A DNA stretch of 64,000 bases from Paraconiothyrium sp. Pb-2020 (lineage: Eukaryota; Ascomycota; Dothideomycetes; Pleosporales; Didymosphaeriaceae). The stretch lies in contig JAJUBI010000003.1 of NCBI GenBank assembly GCA_022419385.1, positions 4,898,001 to 4,962,000 of the forward strand. The letters run 5' to 3'. Below the pieces are notes generated by a model. That model saw only the letters and a list, made by a program, of their open reading frames with translations, ran no database searches and was not told where the DNA came from. The translations under genes and the position numbers were made by a program. Below are positions 45,130 to 57,040 of this stretch, piece by piece. Positions within the stretch are counted from its first letter, which is position 1. Every line of letters begins with the position of its first letter.

Positions 45130-46511
45130 GGTTCGGAGAAACAAGCAGGACTGCCTTGGAGTGCTCTATAGCTACCGGAAGCCAGTCTTTATACCAGCAT
45201 CTAGCACGACCAATGGCCTGGCCGAATCGACCTCTGCCGGCTAAGGTACCGCGTCTGCATTCATTGCACGCTTCGTTCGATCCGAAGTTTGCCCGTTGGC
45301 GTGCAGTTGTGGGCGTGGAGCTAACATCGTCATCCCGGGCGATGGCTTGCGGGATGGAAGTAGCGCTCGCGTGGTACGCCAGTAGCTCGCCCGTGTTTGC
45401 GCCTCGTGAGTCGATGGTGAGCTTCATTGAGCCAGTGGCTGGCTCGGCGTGGATCTTGGTTGCGGAGGCTTACGAAACCCGTTCACGACTACAACACCTC
45501 CTCTGAACAGTGCCTCACGACGACACTTGGAGCCAGAGGAGGTGCGCGGACAGCATGAAGTGCCCCCAGCACCGACGCATTCTCCGCGGTCGCCCACGTG
45601 CACTCCACGATCCCGCATCTCCTCACGAATCATTCAAGCGGGGATCCTAGCCTGGACTGACAAGCCTCCACCCCAGAACTGCGCATCTTGGCACCCCGCT
45701 TCAAGCACCAGCGGCCGAAATCACGGCGAAGTCGTGCGTTCGGCATTTGACCGGTACATCGTGACGAGGCGTCGGGCTGTAAAAGGAGGGCCCGTCGCTC
45801 TCGTGGTGTCGAGGAATTTTCTTAGTCTGGCCGTTGGCGGCTCCATCTTTGCGGAGACTGCCCCGGTGCAGTTTAGCCCGAGCCGAGATGAGCGTGCAAT
45901 TCCGAGTCCTACCCCAGTGTCGTCATCCACACAAGCTGTGTGGGGAAAAGCGCACCGAGGTACCTTGTCATCTTCATGCTCCGTACAGCACGTGTGTGCA
46001 AGGTGATATAAGCACAGACCGAGAAAACAATTATCGGCATTGGTAGGGTTGCATGGGCGATCCGGTAGTTTGATCAACCATCGGAGAAGAGAGCATCCGC
46101 GTGCCGGACGACGGCGCGACAGGAAATCTCGAGAAACCCAAAAGAACTGACTAGGGTACGGATGGTCAGCAGAAGAGGAGAAGCTTTTTTCCGAAGTTAA
46201 GATCATGTAGATGCCTATAAACGCTGACACTCACAGGAACATACAGATTCATATCAGTAATCTCGTGAATTTGTCGAGCGCCAAATATATGGTCCTCACA
46301 CATTTCGGCTCCATGCTGCCTATCCGCCGATGAACGCCATACAACGAAGCTGGTCATTGTTAAACCCAATATGCGCCGCTGATTTTATCCAAAATGCTAT
46401 GCCGACCCAAGACGCCATTCTAAACCCCCATGCGCCGGAAAGGAAATGCAACAACAGAACGCCAGGCCGCGGCAGAGTTTTCCAACTTACCTAGTAAATA
46501 GTAACCCGTCC
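45130..46511. other. 1.4 kb intergenic, GH3 promoter side
   Basis: It holds the GH3 promoter and the 3' flank of the TmpA-like gene. A 185-codon plus-strand frame (45449-46006) is Ser/Pro/Arg-rich without family resemblance and is not accepted as a gene. Confidence 0.55.
45187..45244 (-). promoter_or_regulatory. core promoter elements of the GH3 beta-glucosidase
   Basis: Reading toward the gene there is GGCTAA-type sequence (plus-strand GGCTAA at 45239-45244, the core bound by XlnR/XYR1-class cellulase regulators), a CCAAT box (plus-strand 45210-45214) and TATAAAG (minus strand, 45187-45193) about 60 bp before the ATG. Each is short and could be chance. Confidence 0.35.
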
Positions 46512-48093
46512 TCAGGAATCAAATATCGCACCATACGCCGGAACGCCACGACTCTGCATGCCGAACACGACCATCTCCGTTACTTTAGGGTTGCTGATGA
46601 TGAACACCGCCTCAGCATCGCTTTCTTTCACCAACTCGTACACACTCTGCACGATCGTGCCACGGCCCTGGGTACTCGTGTTCCAGATCACCGCCCGAGG
46701 ATCGGCCTTCCTCACTGCGTTGACAACAGTACTGCCATAATTCTGCTGAGGATCCCGAGTACTCCAGTATACCCTCGTCGGCGTGATATTAGCATGCATG
46801 AGACTGAGACAAGGCCCGATACCCGAGCCTGTTGCGACAAGGACGATGCGCTTGAAGAGGCGGGACGTGTAAAGTAAGCCGTGCAGCGGGTTGCCGCGGA
46901 TCCACAGCTTTCGCTCGCCAGAAGCCATGATCTGTTTATTCGTCCAGTCGCCCGCGTTGCTGACGACGACGCTGAAACCGGTCGTCTTGCCAGTTGTCTC
47001 GTCGATGTCAGGTATGGTGGCGAAGGCGTGCCATTCGAGGAGCGGGCGGTCTGCGAGTTTGACGCCGTAGAAGGAAGGCATACCCGCGTACCGAAAGTGC
47101 AGGCGCGTCGCATGATCTGACAGCTTCTCCGGATATACTTTGCGGAGCCGGAGACGCGACCAGGACAGCAGAGTGCAAACTGTCGAGATCAAGATTGTCC
47201 AGAAAGAAGGTGTTTTGAGCAGTGCCATGCCAGTGGTATCGCCGGTTTCGCGCCCGGTGATGGCAGCTGAAAAGACATTGTGGATCCAGAAGTTTACCAA
47301 CGCAGTCCATCCAGCAAAGCGATGGAATGCCTCGAAGTAGTCGTGGTAGTTTCTCCGGAACCAAGGATGTGCGCCGGCGAGGATAACGATGAACATGGTT
47401 ACTAGAACCCAAGAGGTGACCATGTTGGCCAGAATGTCGCCGTGCGTGTTTTTGTCTTCAATTAAAAGAAGCGTGGCTTCCACAGTGTACATGATATACC
47501 ATACAACAGCAGCAACACCACAGCCAGAGTGAACTCCGCCGTAGTGGAAGACCTTTGCGAGACGCTTGCGGACGCTCAATGGCCAGGAATGAGGAGCACG
47601 CGCGAAGACCTCATACACGATATTGAGGAAGTTCTCCTGACGAAACAAGATGGCCGCCAGGAGATTTGCTGAGGCTGCGGTTCCGATATCGCGATGGTCA
47701 GGCCGGCCATTCGGTGCTGTCGCGATAAGTGCAATGAAGACGGCGAGGTTGACGGTAAAGATCAAAGCGAACGTCTTGCGGTACGAACTAGCCCACGCGT
47801 CTGTTCTTTGTTAGCTAATGGTTTTTTGACGTATGAAGGTGCGACCTACATCGTAGTTTACGGAGGAGTGGAGTTCCCCATTGCTTGGGCAGTTCAACCG
47901 AACTCTTGACCTCACCACTCCCGGCTTCTTCAACAACGATATCGACTTTCTTCTCCATAACGACACTTATCGCACTGTCTATTGCGATGGGATTCGCGGA
48001 AGGGAGCGCAGGAAATGCCGGTGATTGTTGTCGGTCTGGCCCATCATGATCTGTGGACAACGCGACTACTTCCTCTGCGAATCGCCTGTTCAT
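46512..48093 (-). CDS. TmpA-like membrane flavoprotein
   Basis: Predicted membrane protein with an FAD/NAD(P)-binding reductase-like cytosolic half, similar to Aspergillus nidulans TmpA, which affects the onset of conidiation. Two exons (47850-48093 and 46512-47800) encode 510 residues. An N-terminal cytosolic leader of about 80 residues precedes TM segments (FALIFTVNLAVFIALIATA; VVWYIMYTVEATLLLI; WVLVTMFIVILAGAH; FAGWTALVNFWIHNVF). Cytosolic motifs include RLHFRYAGMPSFYG, VVVSNAGDWTNKQI (flavin-site-like) and IVLVATGSGIGPCLSLM (NAD(P)-binding Gly-rich motif). The C-terminus EMVVFGMQSRGVPAYGAIFDS closes the domain as in this family (only the pattern is used). The same architecture occurs at the C-terminus of some adenylate-forming NRPS-like enzymes, but no adenylation domain is present here. 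Confidence 0.78.
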
Positions 48094-49269
48094 GATGGTC
48101 GCAACGGAAAACCAGAAATCTCTACAATGTTGATATTCCTCGTTCGCGCAATTCAGCCTTGATATTAGAATCGAGTTTCGAGGCCACCCCGGGGCCGCTT
48201 ACTCTCGGTCTGAAATAGGTCGTTACACGCTGCAAGGCTGACAGTGTCTGCGATAAGAACACGCCCGGATGGAGTTCTAGAAGGAATTGCCATTCGCCAC
48301 AGCTTCCTCAAGTATTTCGTCACGATGGTCAGAGTTGTACAAATTGGGCTGTGTGTAAGAAGTTGCGAAAATGCGTATCGCTGCCTGGCTTGACTGCTGG
48401 ATCCTTCAACCTGATGCTTGGTTGTGAGTCGAAGCAAAGGCGAAGAAATAATCTCCGGGTTCAGGAGAACCTTTACATGCATTGGCTCAGCCTCTCCTAC
48501 GAGCCCGGGTGTGCGCACTCGCGCCTGTGCTTTTCTCACTAGGAATATGTAAGATGTCCCGCCTCACCAGCAGACGCTGAAGGACGAAAACTTTCATTCA
48601 CCTAGTCATAACTTACGTACTACAATGTTGTTCGAAATCTGTTTAGGACGTAGGTACTGTTTGTTACATTTCGATACAGAGAAATTCTCTACGAAGCCGC
48701 TTCAAAGGTGTCATCAACCATACCATGCGGTCTTCAGGCATTTTTGAGAGGCCTGATGCCATTTCAGTATTTATTGCTAGCTCTGTTTTAATCAAGACAA
48801 TTTACCGCTATCAAAGTGGTTCTGATTCTGGCAGCCCCGCCAGTGGCTGATAAGAAAATTCTCTACAAGTTGATATGCGTACGCAAGATATCGCAAGTCC
48901 GGTGCACAACGTTTCTATTATTTCACAATATTCCTGTGGATTGCTGGCGGGCAAGTGAGAAACCGAGGACCCGGGGTTTGATGAATCACGTGACAGCGCG
49001 TACCTGTCGTTCCTGCCTTGTGTGACGTGCGTCAGCGCTAACCTGAAGATGAGGGTCGGATGTGCTTTCACTCTCTCGAACATTCATACCTGGGATCGGT
49101 CAAGTTCTCTAACGTTGTATTCACTTTCACTCGCGATCGGTGCAGCACGGCCCAGTGCGCGGGCGTTGAGTTCGGCAAAGCAGTTGCTTTTAACAACTGC
49201 GCGCACCCGCAGCTTTACTCTCTACCACCGTACGCCGCATTTTTATATCTCTCAACCCGATACTGTTCC
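48094..49269. other. 1.2 kb intergenic, divergent promoters
   Basis: Between the divergent starts of the TmpA-like gene and the 2EXR gene. Short open frames only; nothing recognised. Confidence 0.55.
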
Positions 49270-50740
49270 ATGGCGTCTAAACGTACCTATTCGCGGCACA
49301 ACATGTCGATCGCACAATCCGAGCTTAGTCCTTCCGATCCCGACAATATATATCACGAGACGAATAAACGCCGAAAGCCAACTCCACCATCATCTGTAGA
49401 CGCTATGCCGCCTTCAAATGTATTGAACGGCGGCGGCCGCCCACGGAGCATGAAGCAGGAGAAATCATCTGGAAAGTTGCAGAAGGTCAATAGCAAGAAG
49501 CGTTTCAGTGGCCCGACCACTCTGCCAGGCAACGAGGTGGAACACAACGACTCTGAACAGAAGCCCGACCCCTTTGAGTCCGTCCTTGCCCACGCGCGGG
49601 CTAAGCAGGTGCCACAGCAACCGCACAGCTCCATTTACGGCGGCGGACGCGCCATGCTCAACTCTTTCTCGGCCCAGCTTAAGAGCCGCAAGCGCGCAGA
49701 GAAGAAGCTGGAAGGCCACGCGCACGCCGGTGACGACTCGTCAGTCGACGGTGGAATTCAGCTTGCCCCGAACGGCGAGTCTGAAGTACCTAGTCTCGGC
49801 TCAGATGACATTGATATCACAATGGAGGGCTCCGATGCCGTAAACGTTACCATGCGCGGTGGTAGCGCCTTGACCGCGGCTGAGGCTTCCGCTCGCATCT
49901 TCGATGGACGAGAGTACACGGCGCCGCAGACTGCTCCACCGCGAAAGACTTTATGGGGCGACAGGATGCGGGCGGACTCTGCTGAGGCCCAGGCGTGAGT
50001 ACTCATGTAGTGTCTGGTTAGATTAGATTTGATTGCTAACGTTGACTCTTAGATGGTCAGCAAACCAAAGCAACTCACCGCTCCTGCGCCTACCCTCCAA
50101 CGTCCGTCGAAGCATCTTTGAATACGCTCTCGGCGGCAACTCGATCGAATTTGGTTATGTGACCTACCTCGTGGAGACATTGCCCGATGGCAAGGAGCGA
50201 TCCGTTCCCTATTTCCAATACACAAGCAACGTGTATGACGACCGACATAATCCATTCCAGGGGAATAGGGTTCTTCTCCTTGACGATCCTGACGTTCTAG
50301 GCATGACGTTGCTAAATGGAATCTGTCGGCAGCTGTACTTCGAAACATATACACTGCCTTATTCGCTCAACGACTTCTACATCACCTCTAGCAACGCACT
50401 CTTCAACTTCCTGGTCCAAGAAGACCGTCTTCAGCCGCAGCAGTGCAAAGCTATCAAGTCGCTCGTCATACTGCATGAGCTGCCGGCGCCAGCTGTTCTT
50501 CAGAAGTTGCCGAACTTGCAGCATGTCCGCTTGATGAAATCTGATAATCCCGTGGCTGGTGGTTATTATAAAGTTCGCAGGGTGGTCTGGGGTGATTTGA
50601 CTACTCACCAGTCCCAGAAAGTCACGCCCGAACTCGTCAAATACCTGCCAACAACCAAACTGACCAAACCTACGATCAGGGGTGGTCATGGGTACGATAA
50701 GTTCACCCACCCATATGCGAGAAGGTTGTTAGGGTCATAG
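49270..50740 (+). CDS. 2EXR-domain protein of unknown function
   Basis: Fungal protein with a C-terminal 2EXR/F-box-like region. Two exons (49270-49994 and 50053-50740) encode 470 residues. The N-terminal half is low complexity, basic and Ser/Pro-rich with probable nuclear localisation signals (NKRRKP, KSRKRAEKK). Splicing yields SPLLRLPSNVRRSIFEYALG, the characteristic opening of 2EXR domains (Leu-Leu-x-Leu-Pro-x-x-x-Arg-x-x-Ile-[FWY]), followed by strands and helices up to the Cys-Arg-Gln-Leu-Tyr motif (NGICRQLYFET). The biochemical role of this domain family is unknown. The intron was placed because the unspliced frame stops at once after the donor. Confidence 0.78.
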
Positions 50741-50958
50741 GGCTGCGGCCATGCCTTTCTGGATAGGAAAAAGGAAGAGTTGGTATCAGGATCGAGGAGG
50801 ATCGGCACGCTGCGTAGGCTTGTTTATGACGAACCAAAGACTAGCCTCTCAATAGCGTAGATTCAATTCACTCTTCCCAATGTACTCTGTGCGTCTGTGC
50901 CATGTCATCTATCTCTACCCTCTATGCTCACAACTCATCCAGCCCCCCGCATCTCCAC

Positions 50959-51978
50959 CTAATCAATTCCAACATACATCCCCCTCTCCACCTCCCCAAG
51001 CGGCATCATGCAAAACTCCGCCCCCACCCTCCTGCTCCCTGCCACCCTCTCTGCCAGCGCAATGTTCTCCTCAGGAAACCCCTCATCCCGAAAGCTGCGA
51101 TAGCACGCCTCCAGCACCGCAGCGCCCAGTTTCTCCATCTGCGGCCGTGCTTCCACCCCCGCGAGTGCGGGACTCGGCCGCACAACCCACACCAGCGTCA
51201 GCGGCGGATCGCCCACCTCCAGCCCCGGCTGAACGTGAGCGCTCAGATACCGCTCTTGCCCGCCGTGCAGTTTGCGCCGCAGCATGAGCGCAAGACTTCC
51301 GCTGCGGGAGTGAATACGCGTGCGTTCAGCTGCTACTGCGCGCGCGCTGTCGTCGGCGCCGTGGCAGGGTGGCTCCGTTTCAAATAGCGTGAATGGGACT
51401 TTTATATCCCCTGGATGAGCGCTAATGATGGAGTGGGTGCCCTCGGCTGTGGAAACGGCTAAGACGAGGGTGTGCAGTAACTCTGAGAGATCTTGGCGCC
51501 TGTTTGAGGGGCGGATGTAGATGTATTGGAGATAGGGGACTGCGTGGTTCGCCTCTTCGCTGGCGAATTGGAGGACGGAGAATTGCGCTGCGCCGATTGC
51601 TTCTCCGGAGGGGTCGCGCAGACCGATGATGCGGTAGGGGAAGAGGCCAGTTCGTTGGCCGGCGGAGTCTTGCTGTAGGCGTGAAACGATTAGGTCGGGG
51701 CGTTCGCGCTCGAGGCCGTGGAACATGGAAGTGTAGAGGGCGTTGTAGTCTTTTGCGAAGGCGGTGGCGGAGACGAGTTCTATTAGGCTGAGGTTTGGGA
51801 GGGCTGTGTGGAGGAGGCGGGAGGGTGGGAGGCGTGATAATTGTAGAATATCGATGGGCGCGAGGAGGTGCTTGAGTCTTGTGTCGAGCTTTGCAGTGAG
51901 CTCTTCAAGGGCGTCACTTGGGGTTTTGGCCATGCTTAGGTGGTGGGCACGGTTTTGATGGGGTGGAATCGTGGTCAT
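50959..51978 (-). CDS. hypothetical protein, possibly GNAT-like
   Basis: Single open frame of 339 residues starting at the ATG at 51978 (MTTIPPHQ); a second Met at 51933 (MAKTPSDAL) is also possible. It is not recognised with certainty. The central part EANHAVPYLQYIYIRPSNRR followed by a helix (LSELLHTLVLAVSTAEG) is laid out like the beta4-alpha3 region of GNAT acetyltransferases, but the Gly-x-Gly/Ala acetyl-CoA signature is absent. No signal peptide or membrane helix. Codon use is GC-rich in the 3' half, which creates antisense open frames. Confidence 0.6.
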   Translation of the reverse strand: MTTIPPHQNRAHHLSMAKTPSDALEELTAKLDTRLKHLLAPIDILQLSRLPPSRLLHTALPNLSLIELVSATAFAKDYNALYTSMFHGLERERPDLIVSRLQQDSAGQRTGLFPYRIIGLRDPSGEAIGAAQFSVLQFASEEANHAVPYLQYIYIRPSNRRQDLSELLHTLVLAVSTAEGTHSIISAHPGDIKVPFTLFETEPPCHGADDSARAVAAERTRIHSRSGSLALMLRRKLHGGQERYLSAHVQPGLEVGDPPLTLVWVVRPSPALAGVEARPQMEKLGAAVLEACYRSFRDEGFPEENIALAERVAGSRRVGAEFCMMPLGEVERGMYVGID

Positions 51979-52407
51979 TACAGTGCGTCGTCGGAGGTAC
52001 GAGTACGTTGAGTTATACCAGGGCAAGCTATGTACTACTCACGGTTTGGCACAGGTCTGTAATATACAGTCTGATTGTGACTTCAATTCGCGATAGTTCC
52101 CGGAGAGAACGATCCAGTCATATGTGTCGGCTCGTGGCAACCTTGAGAAGAAAGGCTGCAGACCACGTGCTTCTGTGGTACTCATGGTCAGAATAAGAAC
52201 CATGTACAAGTTGAGACCTCACCATCTGCGGAACTCTGAGTCGACCAAGCCAAGCACATGCATATTGTGAAGATGATCCTACTTCTTTCGGGGAGTCGTC
52301 GAGCGGTCCGACCGGGCCCAGTGGTGTTGCGCTATCGGACCGAAGCTACCCCACGACCACGCCCTATCGCGGCCGTGCAATCCTGCCCCCGATTGCACAC
52401 CGACATC
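51979..52407. other. intergenic, divergent promoters; possible longer leader of threonine deaminase
   Basis: From 52258 a frame with ATG runs into the proposed threonine deaminase N-terminus. Its Arg-rich, acid-poor start (MILLLSGSRRAVRPGPVVLR) could be a mitochondrial targeting peptide, which this enzyme normally carries. This upstream start is plausible but unproven. Confidence 0.4.
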
Positions 52408-54275
52408 ATGTCCCGAAATTTCGAGCTCCAACTACAGTCACAGCTTCACACATTACAACAGTCATCCACGATGCCGCCCGCTGCGATTGACGATTACTCG
52501 CGGCCGGTGACGCCCGAAAACGAGGCGGGAGGCCCAATGGCTTGTCGTCGCCGCGGACGCCCAAGAATGTGGATTGAGTCTCACAGAGTATACTGCGAAC
52601 CCTAGCCCGCCGTCTGAGGATCAGAAGGGCAAGGCACAGAGTGCAATTCCCGAAGCGTTTTTGCTGCCGAATGGGTATCCCGATGTGTGTTTCCCTCGCT
52701 TCTGATCTCAGGTCTAAGATCAAGGAAAAAGGATGTTCGGTTCTGACTCAATGGCAGTACTTGCGATTGATCCTCACCTCGCGCGTCTACGAAGTCGTCA
52801 CCGAGACTCCCCTCACACACGCGACAAATCTCAGCAACAGATTAGAATGCAATGTCCTCCTCAAGCGCGAGGACCTCCAGCCCGTCTTCAGTTTCAAGCT
52901 GCGCGGCGCATACAACAAGATGGCACACCTTGACCCGAAGGACCGCTGGAAAGGCGTTGTAGCCTGCAGCGCAGGAAACCACGCACAGGGCGTTGCATAC
53001 TCGGCACGACACCTGCGCATCCCAGCGACCATCGTCATGCCGTCTGGCACCCCGGATATCAAGCATAAGAATGTGAGCAGGTTGGGCGGAAGCGTCATAT
53101 TGCATGGAGCGGACTTCGATGCGGCAAAGGCGGAGGCAGCGCGCTTGGAGAAGCTACATGGGTTGATCAGTATTCCACCGTTTGACGATCCGTATGTGAT
53201 CGCCGGGCAGGGCACGATTGGCATGGAACTGCTACGACAAACGAATCTACAGGACCTGGAAGCAGTATTCTGCTGCGTGGGCGGCGGAGGACTCATCGGC
53301 GGAATCGGCATCTACATCAAGCGGATAGCACCGCACGTCAAGATCATCGGTGTGGAAGCCTACGACGCGAACGCCATGGTAGAGTCCCTCCGCAAAGGCT
53401 CGCGCGTCTTCCTAAAAGAAGTCGGCCTCTTCGCGGACGGCGCGGCCGTCAAAACCGTCGGCGAAGAGACCTTCCGCATCTGCCAGGAAGTCGTCGACGA
53501 AGTCGTCCAGGTCACCACCGACGAGACCTGCGCAGCCATCAAAGACATGTTCGAAGACACGCGCTCCATCGTCGAACCCGCGGGCGCACTCGCCCTCGCC
53601 GGCCTCAAAAAATGGGTAAAGCGCAACCCCAGCCCGAACCCCAACCGCGGCCTCGTCGCCATCGCCTCGGGCGCAAACATGAACTTCGACCGCCTCCGCT
53701 TCGTCGCCGAGCGCGCCGCCCTGGGCGAAAACAAAGAAGCACTCATCAGCGTGACGATCCCCGAGCAGCCAGGCGCCTTCGCCAAGCTCGTCAGCGTCGT
53801 GCACCCCATGGCCGTCACCGCCTTCAACTACCGCTACTCGTCCCCCTCCGCCGCAAACATCCTCATCGGCGTCGAAATGAAAGCCGGCACCCGCGCCACC
53901 GACCTCCCCGACCTCCTCGCGCGCCTCGCCGCAGAAGGCATGTCCGCCACCGACCTCTCAGACGACGAGCTCGCGAAATCCCACATCCGCTACCTCGTCG
54001 GCGGCCGCAGCGACGCTGCTGACGAGCACATGTTCATGTTCGAGTTCCCTGAGCGCGGCGGCGCGCTGTACAAATTCCTGAACACGCTGCAGCCGGGTAT
54101 GAACATCAGCCTCTTCCACTACCGCAACTACGGCGGCGACGTCGCAAGGATACTAGCCGGGATCCAGTGTAAGAAGGAGGAGTACGCGGAGCTGGAGAAG
54201 TTTCTGAGGGACATCGGGTATCCGTATAAGGATGTGACGGGGAGTGAGAGCTATAAGCAGTTCTTGCGCAGCTGA
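52408..54275 (+). CDS. ILV1: threonine deaminase (threonine dehydratase), isoleucine biosynthesis
   Basis: PLP enzyme converting threonine to 2-oxobutyrate and ammonia, the committed step to isoleucine, normally in mitochondria and feedback-inhibited by isoleucine. The body is secure: intron 52685-52757, then exon 52758-54275. The PLP lysine lies in PVFSFKLRGAYNK, with SAGNHAQGVA and the phosphate-binding CVGGGGLIGG. Two C-terminal ACT-like regulatory domains follow (ISVTIPEQPGAFAKLVSVV; MFMFEFPERGGALYKFLNTL). The N-terminal exon is the problem. The frame from the ATG at 52408 ends at a TAG at about 52603, yet its coding character continues in a shifted frame after 52533-52535 and shifts again after 52574-52575, reaching LSLTEYTANPSPPSEDQKGK and LLPNGYPD. 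Two missing bases in short homopolymers, or an 82 nt intron with an unusual GAG acceptor, would explain it. Confidence 0.88.
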
Positions 54276-54666
54276 GCGGGAAGCGATCTTGGTGGATGGA
54301 AGATAAGGTGATGGGAGTTCATGGCGTTGTGTGTGCGTGGGTATATGGTGGGGTGTCTGTCGTTTGGGCATTTACATATGGGTCAGATAGTACTTTGTTC
54401 TTGAGAGAATCAAGTATATCGATGTATAGCGGAAAGTTGCTATGTGCGGGTGCCATGTTTTTGTGCGTGGTATTGGGAGCATATTGTAGTTCTTGGTTTC
54501 GTCGTTAAGCGTGGAATTGGAGTGAAATGGGACATTGGTAGAAGCCTTCACAGACGGCACTTGATTGTGCGCATCAGATCTATAAAGTTTGCAACTTTTA
54601 TCAATTAATGTGAAATAACCTTATCCAAACCAGCCAGGAATATCAGATCAACCACCAGGAAAAATC
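54276..54666. other. intergenic between convergent genes
   Basis: About 390 AT-rich bases between the stop codons of threonine deaminase and the SET gene; presumably both polyadenylation regions. No gene seen. Confidence 0.6.
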
Positions 54667-55959
54667 TCAGCTGCCCTGTTTGGCCGCATCCAGGCTCTCT
54701 TTGCTAGTTGGCTCCGAAGCCGTCTCCTGGGCCTCCTCCTTCCTTATTGCTTTGACTATGTCCACCACTTGCCCCGCCAACCACACGCAGTGCGGGTTAT
54801 CAGGTCCCAGGCAGAAGAGGTCGATGTCCAACACCTTGGTCCCCCACAGAAGTTCCATTCGCCTGTCACCCAATTGATAGCAAGCCCAGGCAACTTTGGC
54901 ATACCTGAAGCGATGTTAGCCCCGCAGTGCTGTTGGAGAGCAGTGACTTACGCTTTGCTGAGATCCCTACCGATGAGCCCTACAGAACGCTGCAAAGCCG
55001 CCATCTTCTGCGCCGACTTGCGAACACTATCCCAGTCTTTGAAGAGGTATTCTGCCGCAATCAATTTGTCGAGATCGAACATTTGTGCTCGCTTGAGATC
55101 TGTCTTGCTGGCCGCTGGCGTATCGACACATGCTGGGCAGGTGCATAGGAACCCCCACTTCGCCAGCTTTGCTTGTCGCTGGTTTCGAGTGCGATAGGTT
55201 CCGTGGATATATGTAATAGTCAGTTCCTCCCCAGCCGCGATGTCATGGATAGCATGAAAGGTCTCCATGCCAAGGTTTGAGTTGTGCTCATAATGGACGT
55301 TCGGATTGCAGGAGTGGTTGAAGATTGACCCGTGGAGGTAGATGATTCGATTGTTAGCGTTGGCTGCATAGATGGCGAGCACTTTGCGGTGTTGCGTCGA
55401 AAGTTTCTGCATCTTCTTCCCAAGCTCCTCCTCGAACTGGGACTTGGCCTCCTCCGACAGATACCCATGGAGCTCTAGATATCGGCTTTGCTGTGTAGGG
55501 CTGAGGCTTCTGAACTCTTTCATGACATCCTTCGCGGTGTAATCGGCGTTCTTTCCAAGTAGCGCTGGCTCTGCGATGATACGAGTTCCACGCGGTATGT
55601 CGGCGTTTGCGAATAAGCCTAGACCTTTGCCAGGGGAGACTTTGACGTCAATCAGATGGCGTGAGTCTAGGGAATGTAAGCAGAGTGCCGCAAACGATGA
55701 GGAACCATATCTTACCTGCTGTGCTGTCGCAGTGTGCAGCCATCTTGAGGTCCACAGCTGGGGAGTCCAAGCGATGGGGTTGAGGACTTGAAGTTGGAAA
55801 GTCTTGTGATGAAGAGGGTAAGCGCAGACGGAGACAGACGCTGTCACACGATCGTGGCTCTGCAGGATTTGGCGAGTGCAATCTGGTACTGGGGAAGTAG
55901 GTACCGGTATCATCTTGTTCTGCGCCAAACTTGTGGCCGCGGGTGTCTTCTTTCGGCAT
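54667..55959 (-). CDS. SET-domain protein (putative lysine methyltransferase)
   Basis: Probable SAM-dependent protein lysine methyltransferase of the SMYD/SET5-like fungal group. Three exons (55716-55959, 54952-55666, 54667-54904) give 398 residues if the ATG at 55959 is used; the ATG at 55743 (MAAHCDSTA) would give a protein 72 residues shorter and starts closer to the SET domain. SET motifs in order: GKGLGLFANADIPRGTRI, NHSCNPNVHY (SAM/knot motif, about residue 198), GEELTITYI (about 225), and the post-SET cysteines in CTCPAC (about 257). An alpha-helical C-terminus of TPR-like character follows (YAKVAWACYQLGD...). No signal peptide. The histone or other substrate cannot be told from sequence. 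Confidence 0.85.
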
Positions 55960-57040
55960 TTTGATTACGTGCTGTAAGGGAAAGTTCGTGGGGAAAGCCT
56001 GGGTGTTGACTTGTTGGATGGTGTTCTGTTGAGTGTTGAGTGCTGATGCCCATGATGAAACAGTGGTACGCGATGGGCCGCGGATGTTTTCGATCGCGGC
56101 AGTATTGATCTCTTGGGAACTGGATGATCTTTCAAGAGAAGAATAATGGGCTGAGTCGCGAAATCAAGATTAGCCCTTAATGTCCTATAGTAGATGTTGT
56201 GTTACGATTCGCTACAGTGCCAGGATTGGGGATGTAGATCGAGGCCGAAGTTGGTACGGCGGCAGTGTGTGTGAAAGGACGAACCTAGATGGACAGCACA
56301 TGTCAAGTTGAATAGATCGCGATGAATGAGTGTAACGTGGAGGGGAATGCAACTGAGGATGGGAGAAGCACTCGTCTTTGCCAAGCCGCTAAACCAGTTC
56401 ACCCCAGGCAGGCACGACCGGCGGACTCTGTTATCGACCATTCCCAAATACATTACGAGGTCACCGAGTCTGTCCGTCCATCGAATCTTTCCGTCCACCT
56501 TCTTCGCACAGCAAACCAAAGAACAGTACGTTCATCTTTGTTATTAATCTGATTGCGTACTTCCCTCTCCCTCTCCCTCTCATTCTCGCTCTCGCTCTCG
56601 CTCTCGGTTTTAGTATAAAAATTATAGGTATACAAGTAACTAGCGTAGCATTCTTATTGAGACCAAGCGATGGTGGTATGGCCACACTAAAAAAACAGCC
56701 CTATTCAGGGAAATAAATATCAAAATAGTATAACGGATGTTCGCTTTCCGTTACGCCGAGTCTTGTAAATCTAACAAATGTAGCGTCCGACCTCAGGGAG
56801 TACATAGCTGCCAAACGTGATACTATAGCAACAAACACTAGAATGGCTAATATTGGCTCTAACACTCTTCCACAACCTACGAGAAAATCTTACCTTCCTT
56901 TCTGCTACTCTTCACAAGATAGCTACATTCCGAGTATAGTAGTGCAAGTCTTTTTCAGGCCCTATTGAGCGTAACCTCTATCTGTCTTCATTAATTCTAA
57001 AACTGAAGCCTTTAGACACCGAAGTGGTTGTGGGGTCTTC
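55960..57040. other. 1.1 kb AT-richer interval with a CT microsatellite
   Basis: No supported gene. It contains the CT-rich microsatellite at 56561 and increasingly AT-rich sequence toward the degraded oxidoreductase. Confidence 0.55.
56561..56607. repeat. CT-rich microsatellite
   Basis: Pyrimidine-rich run made of CCCTCT-type units that turns into CTCGCT-type units. It is intergenic. Confidence 0.85.

Noticed and set aside
45449..46006. 185-codon plus-strand open frame
   Set aside because: Pro/Ser/Arg-rich, no family resemblance, and it overlaps the GH3 promoter side.
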